Part shown: piece by piece, positions 1 through 7,143 of the stretch
Numbering within the stretch: position 1 is the stretch's first letter
Layout: each line of letters opens with the position of its first letter
Source: JAAELZ01 sp965223465
GTDB lineage: Bacteria; Pseudomonadota; Gammaproteobacteria; Arenicellales; Poriferihabitantaceae
DNA length: 64,000 nucleotides
NCBI GenBank assembly: GCA_965223465.1
Contig: OZ245025.1
Location: 2,480,001-2,544,000 of the forward strand
Reading direction: 5' to 3'
The notes under the pieces: model-generated
Databases searched by the model: none
What the model was told of the DNA's origin: nothing
Seen by the model: only the letters and a program-made list of their open reading frames with translations
Made by a program: the position numbers and the translations under genes

Positions 1-3000
1 TTTTTCATACTGCGTACACGAACGTGGCCAAAACCTCGTACTTGTTCAAACTCTTTTGCCAAGCGCGTCATATCAGCATGGTTTTGGGCCTGTAGGTTAT
101 CCACTATGTACGCTAATAAGGCCTCATATTTAGCCAATAGGGCGAGCTCCAGTTTTCGATCCGCACTTTGTCGAAAGGGGTCGAGCCAGGTATTTCGCGT
201 TTTGCGCAGCGAGGCGAGCAACTTGAATACCCACTTAAGCCAGGGGCCAAAAGTCCATTTTTTAGGCTCTTCGCCGCGGTTAAAAATTGGGGGTGCGAGA
301 TGATATTTTACTCGATAACCAGGCTCGAACTCTGCATTCAGATCCGTTACAAACTTATCACTGCTTAATAAGCGCGCCACTTCATATTCGTCTTTAATCG
401 CCAGTAAGCGACCATATTGCTCAGCAACGGTTTGACTCAGTTCCTTGCTATCAGTTAGCTTCTCCTCTAACTGACGAATCTGATTAATCTGGTCAAGGTA
501 ATGATTAGCCAGCGATTTGTCCTGATACTCGCTAAGCAGTGCCATCTGCGTTTTAATGGTTTGTTCCAGGCTTGGTTTAGCCTGAGATTCAAACCCCAAT
601 TCTTTTTCGGTTGCTGGATGATCGTCGGCCAACTTTCGGCCCCAGTTAAATGCCGCGAGATTCATCTCTACCCCCATCTTATTTATCCTAATGGCTTGTT
701 CAATGGATGGGCGCGATAAGGGGATTAGCCCCAATTGCCAAGCATAGCCAACCATCAGCATATTACTGGCGATGGGATCACCGCAGGCTTTTTGTGCAAT
801 GGCGATGCTATCAATAAAATAAGCGTGCTCGGGCTTGACCGAACCGCTTATGAGTTGATTTATTTCTCGAGCGGGTGAAGGGTAATCGGGGTCGTTAAGT
901 ATATCGGCACTTACCGAGATGCTGGTATTAACAATTGCTCGCGAATGCTGACGATCCAATTTCGCAAGGGTGTCTGCACCGCAAGCGGTAACACCATCGC
1001 ATCCAAGCAGTAAATCGGCATGGCCAGCGGCGATCCGCGCGGCATATAAGTCGCTGCTGCGTGCAGCAATCTGGAGATGGCTGGTGACGGCACCAAATTT
1101 TTGTGCCAGGCCGGTCATATCTAGTACATTAATACCCTTCCCATCCAAATGAGCCGCGACACCCAATATGGCACCAAGGGTTACAATACCTGTCCCGCCG
1201 ACCCCTGTGATGACAATAGAATAGGGCGACTTGGACAGGCCGGAATCAGGCTCCGGCAAGGCCTGTACATCGGCCACTTTCAACGTAGTATCTGGCGCTT
1301 TGCGCCGTCCTTCGATGGTAACAAAACTTGGGCAAAACCCGTTGATACAACTATAGTCGTGATTGCACGCCGCTTGATCTATTTGGCGTTTTCTTCCTAG
1401 GGGCGTATTGGCCGGTACCACCGAGAGGCAGTTTGATTTCTGGCTGCAATCTCCACAGTTTTCACAAACATCTGCGTTGATATAGGCGAACGCTTTGCTA
1501 GCCGCTAACTTGCCGCGTTTAATCAGGCGGCGTTTTTCAGTCGCGCATTGTTGATCATAGATCAGTGCACTGACCCCTTTGACTTCTTTGATTGACTTTT
1601 GAACGGTGTCAAACTGATCTCGCGGATAGACCTTCACACCCGGGGCGAGTGACGCGATGTTTGGGTTATTTTTAGGCTGATTGGTCACCACTACGATATG
1701 TTTGACCCCTTCAGCGGCTAGCTGATGCGTGAGTTGGTCGATACTCAGTTCGCCATCTACAGGTTGACCGCCCGTCATCGCAACCGCCTGGTTGTAAAGT
1801 ATTTTGTAGGTGACGTTTACGCCCGCTGCGACGGCTGCACGAATCGCTAGCGACCCGGAATGGAAATAGGTGCCATCTCCAAGATTCACAAAAATATGTT
1901 TGGTGTGACAAAAGGGTGCCTGGCCTATCCAGGGCGCACCTTCGCCCCCCATTTGCGTGAATAGCTCAGTATTACGCCCCATCCATCTGACCATGTAATG
2001 ACAACCAATACCGGCAGAAGCAACACTACCATCGGGCACCTTGGTTGAGGTGTTGTGTGGGCAGCCCGAGCAAAAATGTGGTTTTCGTTGAACGCTAAGG
2101 GATGTTTTCTGCAACGCGCTCTCTTTTTGCTCCAAAAACTCAAGCCGATCTCGGATGGATTGACTGGTGACAAAGCGACTGGTTCGGTGCGCGATGACTT
2201 TGGCGATACGCGCGGGCGTTAACTCATCCATAGAGGGCAGGAGCCACTCTCCATGTTCATCAAACTTACCGACCACTCGAGGTCTTTGTTCCGCGGACCA
2301 GTTATATAGCTGCTCTTTCAGCTGGTTCTCAATCAAGGCGCGTTTTTCTTCGACCACCAGAATTTCATCCAAGCCATCAGCGAAATATTGTACCCCCTGA
2401 CTGTCAAGGGGCCAGGGCATGCCAATCTTGTATAAGCGTAATCCAATCTCGCGTGCCAGCTTACTATCGATACCCAAATCGCGCAAAGCCTCGCGTACGT
2501 CCATATAGGATTTACCCGTGGTGATGATGCCGAGTCTGGGTACAGGCGAATCAAGTATAATGCGATTGAGGCTGTTAGTGCGTGCGTAAGCGATGGCCGC
2601 ATAGAGCTTATATTTTTGTAATCGAAGCTCCTGCTCCTGGGGTGTGTCGTTGAGACGGATATGTATCCCACTATCTGGGAAGGTAAAATCGTGTGGCTTG
2701 ATCGTCTGTACACGGCTGCTATCGGCGCTGATAGAAGCGGAAGAATCCATCGATTCGGAGATCGTCTTCAACCCCACCCAACAGCCGGAATAGCGCGACA
2801 TTGCCCAGCCATGCAAGCCAAAATCCAACAATTCCTGCAGAGAAGCGGGGTTGAGTACGGGTATACCCGCATCCATCATGGCAAATTCCGATTGATGCGG
2901 TAGGGTGGATGATTTTGCAGTGTGGTCATCCCCCATGCACAGTAATACACCACCGTATTGCGCGGTACCTGCGGCGTTGGCGTGCTTAAATACGTCACCA

Positions 3001-3365
3001 CTGCGATCGATCCCGGGTCCTTTGCCATACCACAAGCTGAATACACCGTCGAATTTTGCATCTAAGTGTAAATTAATTTGTTGCGAACCCCAGACTGAAG
3101 TTGCTGCGAGATCCTCGTTCAGGCCGGGTTGGAAAGTAATTTTATTTTCAGCCAGTAAATCGCTGATGGACCATAACGATTTATCCAGATTGCCCAAGGG
3201 AGAACCGCGATAGCCGGTTACGAACCCGGCTGTATTGAGCCCCTTTTCTTGATCGCGCTGAGCTTGCAACAGCACTAGGCGAGTGAGTGCCTGCGTGCCA
3301 TTGAGATAGATTTTTCCTTGCGTGAGGGTGTACTTGTCTCTGAGACTGAAGGCGGACATATCCAT
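1..3365 (-). CDS. Indolepyruvate:ferredoxin oxidoreductase, single-chain (3' end outside window)
   Basis: Thiamine- and Fe-S-dependent enzyme that decarboxylates aryl- or branched 2-oxoacids to acyl-CoA with reduction of ferredoxin. About 1,120 codons are visible and the frame is open to the edge. The N-terminus reads MDMSAFSLRDKYTL and continues with NTAGFVTGYRGSPLG, the pyrimidine-binding domain start. A thiamine-type segment around 1700-2030 includes GDGTYFHSG and AMTGGQP. A CENCGDC cluster motif lies near 1460, and the gamma domain begins ITGVGGTGIVT near 1210. The visible C-terminus (VRGFGHVRV) is typical, so only some tens of residues are missing. ATG 3365 overlaps the stop of a leader ORF as TAATG; a second in-frame ATG at 3359 is possible. 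Family identity is confident; substrate is not. Confidence 0.93.
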   Translation of the reverse strand, partial: MDMSAFSLRDKYTLTQGKIYLNGTQALTRLVLLQAQRDQEKGLNTAGFVTGYRGSPLGNLDKSLWSISDLLAENKITFQPGLNEDLAATSVWGSQQINLHLDAKFDGVFSLWYGKGPGIDRSGDVFKHANAAGTAQYGGVLLCMGDDHTAKSSTLPHQSEFAMMDAGIPVLNPASLQELLDFGLHGWAMSRYSGCWVGLKTISESMDSSASISADSSRVQTIKPHDFTFPDSGIHIRLNDTPQEQELRLQKYKLYAAIAYARTNSLNRIILDSPVPRLGIITTGKSYMDVREALRDLGIDSKLAREIGLRLYKIGMPWPLDSQGVQYFADGLDEILVVEEKRALIENQLKEQLYNWSAEQRPRVVGKFDEHGEWLLPSMDELTPARIAKVIAHRTSRFVTSQSIRDRLEFLEQKESALQKTSLSVQRKPHFCSGCPHNTSTKVPDGSVASAGIGCHYMVRWMGRNTELFTQMGGEGAPWIGQAPFCHTKHIFVNLGDGTYFHSGSLAIRAAVAAGVNVTYKILYNQAVAMTGGQPVDGELSIDQLTHQLAAEGVKHIVVVTNQPKNNPNIASLAPGVKVYPRDQFDTVQKSIKEVKGVSALIYDQQCATEKRRLIKRGKLAASKAFAYINADVCENCGDCSQKSNCLSVVPANTPLGRKRQIDQAACNHDYSCINGFCPSFVTIEGRRKAPDTTLKVADVQALPEPDSGLSKSPYSIVITGVGGTGIVTLGAILGVAAHLDGKGINVLDMTGLAQKFGAVTSHLQIAARSSDLYAARIAAGHADLLLGCDGVTACGADTLAKLDRQHSRAIVNTSISVSADILNDPDYPSPAREINQLISGSVKPEHAYFIDSIAIAQKACGDPIASNMLMVGYAWQLGLIPLSRPSIEQAIRINKMGVEMNLAAFNWGRKLADDHPATEKELGFESQAKPSLEQTIKTQMALLSEYQDKSLANHYLDQINQIRQLEEKLTDSKELSQTVAEQYGRLLAIKDEYEVARLLSSDKFVTDLNAEFEPGYRVKYHLAPPIFNRGEEPKKWTFGPWLKWVFKLLASLRKTRNTWLDPFRQSADRKLELALLAKYEALLAYIVDNLQAQNHADMTRLAKEFEQVRGFGHVRVRSMK

Positions 3366-3475
3366 TACGCCGACCCCAAATTCTTGTCGACTGGATTGCT
3401 ATGGGGTGCCAGACTAGTGGGTAATAGGTTCGCACTCAGCGGGTAGATGTGCGTGCGCACAAAAAGATTTTTCAT
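3365..3475 (-). CDS. Short leader ORF (36 aa) stop-start coupled to the oxidoreductase gene
   Basis: ATG at 3475 follows a strong Shine-Dalgarno (GGAGG, 7-nt spacer). The ORF encodes 36 residues starting MKNLFVRTHIYPL and ends in TAA whose last base is the first base of the oxidoreductase ATG. The downstream start has only a weak ribosome site of its own, so translation of the big gene may depend on this ORF. No transmembrane segment and no run of one amino acid is seen, so classical attenuation is not obvious. I do not recognise the peptide. Being coding is an inference from the ribosome site and the overlap. Confidence 0.5.
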   Translation of the reverse strand: MKNLFVRTHIYPLSANLLPTSLAPHSNPVDKNLGSA

Positions 3476-3483
3476 ATTTTTGC

Positions 3484-3598
3484 CTCCAGAGCAGGATCAC
3501 CACTCATTAAGCCTTACGTTGGTTTGCCCCTGCCCTTGTGAGGAGGTGACTTGGTTTGATTGGGGTTGAGCCTTGGCTTACCCGGCAAACACCAACGT
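3484..3598 (-). promoter_or_regulatory. Structured mRNA leader upstream of the leader ORF
   Basis: On the minus strand, ACGTTGGTGTTTGCC (3598-3584) can pair with GGCAAACCAACGT (3528-3516): 13 base pairs with a 2-nt bulge, enclosing about 55 nt. The enclosed loop holds CACCTCCTCAC (complement near 3537-3547), which resembles the 16S rRNA anti-Shine-Dalgarno and can pair with the GGAGG of the leader ORF at about 3483-3487. A second small stem, TCGAG/CTCGA, lies at about 3615-3630. The architecture suggests switchable occlusion of the ribosome site. It matches no riboswitch class I know. Confidence 0.4.
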
Positions 3599-3906
3599 GA
3601 CGATGCAATTGGTTTCGAGGGGTGACTCGATCATCAATTGCGCATTGGATTGGAGTATGCCAGAAAGCAATTCACTTCCGCAATTAGATATCGCTAATGC
3701 TAATATACTAATCTAGCTTCTTTCTGGGTTGAGACAAATGGCGCGCCAAACATGGTTAAGAATAAAAGTCAATGACCGTGGCCGGATGGTGATATATCTG
3801 CCTTAATAATCAAGCCGCCAGGATAATTAGAACAAATAGAATGCTAATTCTTTCCGCCTTGCGCACAAAATGGATTAATCAATGACAGAGCGAAGTCACA
3901 TCTTGA
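3599..3906. other. Intergenic region between the two oxidoreductase loci
   Basis: No convincing ORF. The right part is AT-rich and carries the presumed promoter of the minus-strand leader; a weak candidate (CATACT with a poor -35) lies near 3655-3685 on the minus strand. No clear terminator for the minus-strand iorB gene is visible. Confidence 0.5.
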
Positions 3907-4512
3907 CTAGGCAGCATCTTGACCCGCTGCAAAGGCCTGTTCGTTGATGGCCACCAGTTTGGGTTTTTTCTTTCTAAAGCGCGCCAGTATCGCTTCTTTA
4001 AGCACATCAGCTGAAAACGGCAAATAAGCAGCGCTGGCGCCGAGCATGACGGTATTGACCAAGCGCAAATTACCCAAATCTTTGGCAATTTTGGTCGCAT
4101 CAAAGGCGTGAATCTCAAAACCTTGTTGTTCAATAGTGGCAACGGGATTATCTGGATATTCAAACAGGCCCGCATTGACAATCGGGGGAACTTGTTCGTT
4201 CTGGTTGGCCAGGATAATACCATTCGGCCTAAGCTGATCCATCCAGCGCGAGGCTTCGGCGGGTTCAAAGGCGACCATTAAATCAGCTTCACCCGGGGGT
4301 ATGGCAGGCGAATTAATTTTCTTTCCAAAGCGTACGTGTGAAGTGACCACGCCGCCGCGTTGCGCCATCCCCGCAACCTCCGTTTTTTTAACGTCATATC
4401 CCTGGCTGATGGCTGACTGCGCCAAGATTTCTGCCGCGGTCATGACCCCTTGTCCACCGATGCCAACAACCAAAATATTGGTGGGCTGCTGATTGAGCGA
4501 TGCTTTAGCCAC
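3907..4512 (-). CDS. iorB: Indolepyruvate oxidoreductase subunit beta
   Basis: Gamma-type catalytic subunit (201 aa) that partners IorA in CoA-dependent oxidation of indolepyruvate or related 2-oxoacids. The N-terminus has VVGIGGQGVMTAAEIL, the glycine-rich motif of pyruvate/ketoisovalerate oxidoreductase gamma domains, then KTEVAGMAQRGG and SHVRFG. I chose the GTG at 4512, which overlaps the iorA stop (GTGGCTAA). A longer reading to 4719 would lie inside the iorA Fe-S domain and is not credible. The overlap implies translational coupling and a 1:1 complex. Confidence 0.92.
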   Translation of the reverse strand: MAKASLNQQPTNILVVGIGGQGVMTAAEILAQSAISQGYDVKKTEVAGMAQRGGVVTSHVRFGKKINSPAIPPGEADLMVAFEPAEASRWMDQLRPNGIILANQNEQVPPIVNAGLFEYPDNPVATIEQQGFEIHAFDATKIAKDLGNLRLVNTVMLGASAAYLPFSADVLKEAILARFRKKKPKLVAINEQAFAAGQDAA

Positions 4513-6415
4513 GGACAAAATCTTGTGCGGGAACGATCGCGTCCGGGGCGCAAGTCTTGGTACATAAATCACAGCCCGTACACGCAGCGGTCTCAATCCT
4601 GACAAAGGCGAGTTCTTTGGTGCTGCCGTTTGGCTTGGTGACGGTCTCGCGTCGGGTGACCAGTATCGCCGGGCAACCCACGTCCAGGCAATTCGTGCAT
4701 CCCGTACACTCTTCTTCATCGACGGTATAGGCGGGTAGTTGCTGGTAATGTTCGATCAGAACACAAGGCTGGTCTGTGATAATCACGGATGGCTCGTTGA
4801 TTTTGACTTCCTGGCGAAGCGCTTTAAATAGTGTCGGGATTTCGTACGGGTTGACCGATTGAATGCGCTCGGGCTTGACGCCCAGGGCTTCACATAGTTT
4901 GCGAAAATCGACGCGCGCCGATTCGTTACCATGAATATCCTGACCTGTTCCTGGGTTATCCTGCCCGCCCGTCATCGCAACCGTGCGATTATCAAGTAGT
5001 AGGATGGTGACGTTGCCTTTGTTATAGGTAATGTCTAACAAACCTTGCATACCCATATGCATAAACGTTGAATCACCAATCACCGCCAGCACGCTTTTAT
5101 TTGCATCATCTGGCGCGCGCACTTTATCCAGACCTAGGGCTACGCCCATTGAGGCACCCATACAAATACAAGTATCCATCGCGTTCCACGGATGACCCGC
5201 ACCCAAGGTGTAACAACCGATGTCACCAGAAATAATGGTGTTTCTTACTTTAGATAGCGTATAGTAAATCCCCAGATGCGGACAAGCCACACACATAGTG
5301 GGTGGCCGGGGAAACAGACCATCCTTGATGGCGGCTAGTGAGGGCGGGCTTACTTCAACGGTTTTTATGGCGGGTGGACGGGGCGTTGTTTCGGGTGCGG
5401 GTTCACCCAGTAGTTTGGCGATCGCCGGGCGCAAAACATGGGGCGCCAGTTCGTCCTGGCGCGGTAAAATGTCTTTCCCGATGACTTTTATCCCCGCGGC
5501 TTTGAGCTCAGTTTCAACCAGCGGTTCGGTTTCTTCTACGATGACAAGCTGGTCTACGGTTTTAGCAAACGCGCGGATTTTCTCGATTGGAACCGGGTAG
5601 CTCAAGCCCATTTTTAGCACGGGTGCGTTTGGAAAGCTTTCGCAAACATGGAGATAAGCAGGCCCTGAGCTGACATAGCCGATGCGCTCATCCTCTCCTG
5701 TGGTAATCGTATTGAGTTTACAAGCTTCATTGCTGTACTGGCGAATTTTTTCTTCTCTTGCATACATCATCGGTATGCGCGGTCGGGCATTGTTAGGGGT
5801 CATCACCATGTTGGCTGGGTCTTTGACAAATCCGCTAACCGCTCTTTCAGTACGCTGTTGCTGGGTAATAATGCTCTTCACATGGCACACGCGGGTGGTC
5901 ATGCGCAAAATGACGGGCGTATTGAACTTCTCAGACAGGTCAAAGCCGTATTGCACCATTTCATAGGCTTCCTGCGAATCAGCCGGTTCGAGGACGGGCA
6001 CGTGAGCAAATCGCCCCCAAAAACGGGAATCCTGCTCATTTTGTGAGGAAGAGAGGCCAACATCATCCGCAACCGCGATCACCAGTCCACCTTTTACCCC
6101 AATCAGGGTGAGTGTCATCAGGGCATCCGAAGCCACGTTTAAGCCGACGTGTTTCATCGCGCATAAAGCGCGACCGCCCGCTAAGGAAGCACCGATGGCA
6201 ACTTCCAGCGAAACTTTTTCATTAACAGACCACTCCGTATAAATCTGCTCATATTGACTGGTGTATTCAAGAATTTCGGTCGATGGCGTGCCGGGGTAGG
6301 CAGTCGCAAGCACACAGCCAGCTTCATAGGCACCGCGCGCCAGGGCCTCGTTGCCGGACATAAATGCGCGATTTTCGCTAACCGCTTTTGAGGTGACGTC
6401 ATTTGCTAGATTCAC
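4505..6415 (-). CDS. iorA: Indolepyruvate oxidoreductase subunit alpha
   Basis: Thiamine- and ferredoxin-domain subunit (636 aa) of two-component indolepyruvate:ferredoxin oxidoreductase. The N-terminus contains GNEALARGAYEAG and AYPGTPSTEI (pyrimidine-binding side). The thiamine-diphosphate domain lies near residues 400-510, with GDIGCYTLG, GDSTFMHMG and a DNR...AMTGGQDNPG segment. Two [4Fe-4S] motifs close the protein, CTGCTNCLDVGCP and CTGCDLCTKTCAP. The start is GTG at 6415, with GGAG about 12 nt upstream. It heads the iorA-iorB pair. Having both this and the single-chain enzyme side by side is unusual; they may differ in substrate or direction. Confidence 0.94.
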   Translation of the reverse strand: MNLANDVTSKAVSENRAFMSGNEALARGAYEAGCVLATAYPGTPSTEILEYTSQYEQIYTEWSVNEKVSLEVAIGASLAGGRALCAMKHVGLNVASDALMTLTLIGVKGGLVIAVADDVGLSSSQNEQDSRFWGRFAHVPVLEPADSQEAYEMVQYGFDLSEKFNTPVILRMTTRVCHVKSIITQQQRTERAVSGFVKDPANMVMTPNNARPRIPMMYAREEKIRQYSNEACKLNTITTGEDERIGYVSSGPAYLHVCESFPNAPVLKMGLSYPVPIEKIRAFAKTVDQLVIVEETEPLVETELKAAGIKVIGKDILPRQDELAPHVLRPAIAKLLGEPAPETTPRPPAIKTVEVSPPSLAAIKDGLFPRPPTMCVACPHLGIYYTLSKVRNTIISGDIGCYTLGAGHPWNAMDTCICMGASMGVALGLDKVRAPDDANKSVLAVIGDSTFMHMGMQGLLDITYNKGNVTILLLDNRTVAMTGGQDNPGTGQDIHGNESARVDFRKLCEALGVKPERIQSVNPYEIPTLFKALRQEVKINEPSVIITDQPCVLIEHYQQLPAYTVDEEECTGCTNCLDVGCPAILVTRRETVTKPNGSTKELAFVRIETAACTGCDLCTKTCAPDAIVPAQDFVRG

Positions 6416-6448
6416 GTTTTGAGAGTACTCCGGTGGGTTATTATTGTA

Positions 6449-6466
6449 ATTGGCTTATTCGCCAAT
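6449..6466. promoter_or_regulatory. Dyad upstream of iorA (candidate operator)
   Basis: ATTGGC-TTATTC-GCCAAT forms a perfect 6-bp inverted repeat 34 bp upstream of the iorA start. There is no T-run on either side, so it is more likely a protein-binding dyad or 5'-UTR hairpin than a terminator. The regulator is not identified. Confidence 0.35.
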
Positions 6467-6628
6467 GGTGTGGATTATTTAGAATAATGCTATATGCAGC
6501 AAGCGATTAAGCCTTAAAATTTTAGGGTTAAAAATGACCTGGATCAAGCTCGAAGCGAATAACGGCACGGAAACAGGGTGATTTCGCCTCAAAATGCAGT
6601 ATACAAGTAGCGTATGGCGAGCGGATGC

Positions 6629-7018
6629 CTAGGCACCAACCAGCGTGTCCAACTGCGTCTGGACTCGAGACTGCACATCATCCATGTCCTTGAGAGTGGT
6701 TTCGATGTCTTCTTTGCGTTGCTTAAGTGCGAGTCGATGACTTTCAATGGTTTGTAAAACGAATTGTAATTGCGCTTTTTCATCCGGGTGTGTGTCGTAC
6801 AGCGATATTGTTTGCTTGAGTTCTGCCAGGGAAAAACCGATTCGCTTGCCACGTAATATAAGCTTTAAGCGTACAAAATCTCGTTCTTTGTAAACGCGCT
6901 GACCATTCACCCTTTCAGGGTTAAGCAAACCCTGATCTTCATAAAACCGGATGGTACGCGGGGTGACATCAAAGTGTTTGGCAAGTTCGGAAATAGTATG
7001 AGTGCGATCAGTCGGCAT
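6629..7018 (-). CDS. MerR-family regulator, LiuR-like
   Basis: A 129-aa regulator with an N-terminal MerR helix-turn-helix (TISELAKHFDVTPRTIRFYE, then DQGLLNPER and KRIGFSLAELKQ) and a C-terminal coiled coil with no obvious metal-binding cysteines. This form fits LiuR-type regulators of branched-chain amino-acid and acyl-CoA catabolism. ATG 7018 is chosen; a TTG at 7039 in the same frame is possible. It is transcribed away from icmF, and a perfect palindrome lies in the shared promoter region, so it probably controls icmF and itself. The effector is unknown; an acyl-CoA would fit. Confidence 0.82.
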   Translation of the reverse strand: MPTDRTHTISELAKHFDVTPRTIRFYEDQGLLNPERVNGQRVYKERDFVRLKLILRGKRIGFSLAELKQTISLYDTHPDEKAQLQFVLQTIESHRLALKQRKEDIETTLKDMDDVQSRVQTQLDTLVGA

Positions 7019-7051
7019 AGCTTCGGACGGGTGGTGCAATTAAGGTCTAAG

Positions 7052-7080
7052 TTGACGTTTACGTAAACGTAAGGTATGTT
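7052..7080 (+). promoter_or_regulatory. icmF promoter with 16-bp palindromic operator
   Basis: TTGACG (7052-7057) and TATGTT (7075-7080) are spaced by 17 bp. The palindrome ACGTTTACGTAAACGT (7055-7070) is perfect and spans most of the spacer, the place where MerR-family proteins bind. The sequence resembles operators described for LiuR. It lies 74 bp upstream of icmF and 37 bp from the regulator gene, so both divergent genes can be controlled. Confidence 0.7.
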
Positions 7081-7143
7081 CACACCATACCAGAGTTAAA
7101 CCCCGAATTCGAGCCCGTTTTAAAGCGCATTTCGCAATTTTTT

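Noticed and set aside
1..3365. Apparent lack of a long ORF, suggesting a frameshifted gene
   Set aside because: The minus-strand frame starting at 3365 is open to base 1 and the first and last coding segments are in phase; it only lacks a stop because it leaves the window.
3538..3555. Perfect-looking Shine-Dalgarno AGGAGGTGA on the plus strand
   Set aside because: No start codon with a usable frame follows; its complement on the minus strand fits the structured leader better.
4505..4719. Longer N-terminus for IorB (start at 4719)
   Set aside because: It would translate the IorA iron-sulfur domain in another frame; the GTG at 4512 gives the family N-terminus.
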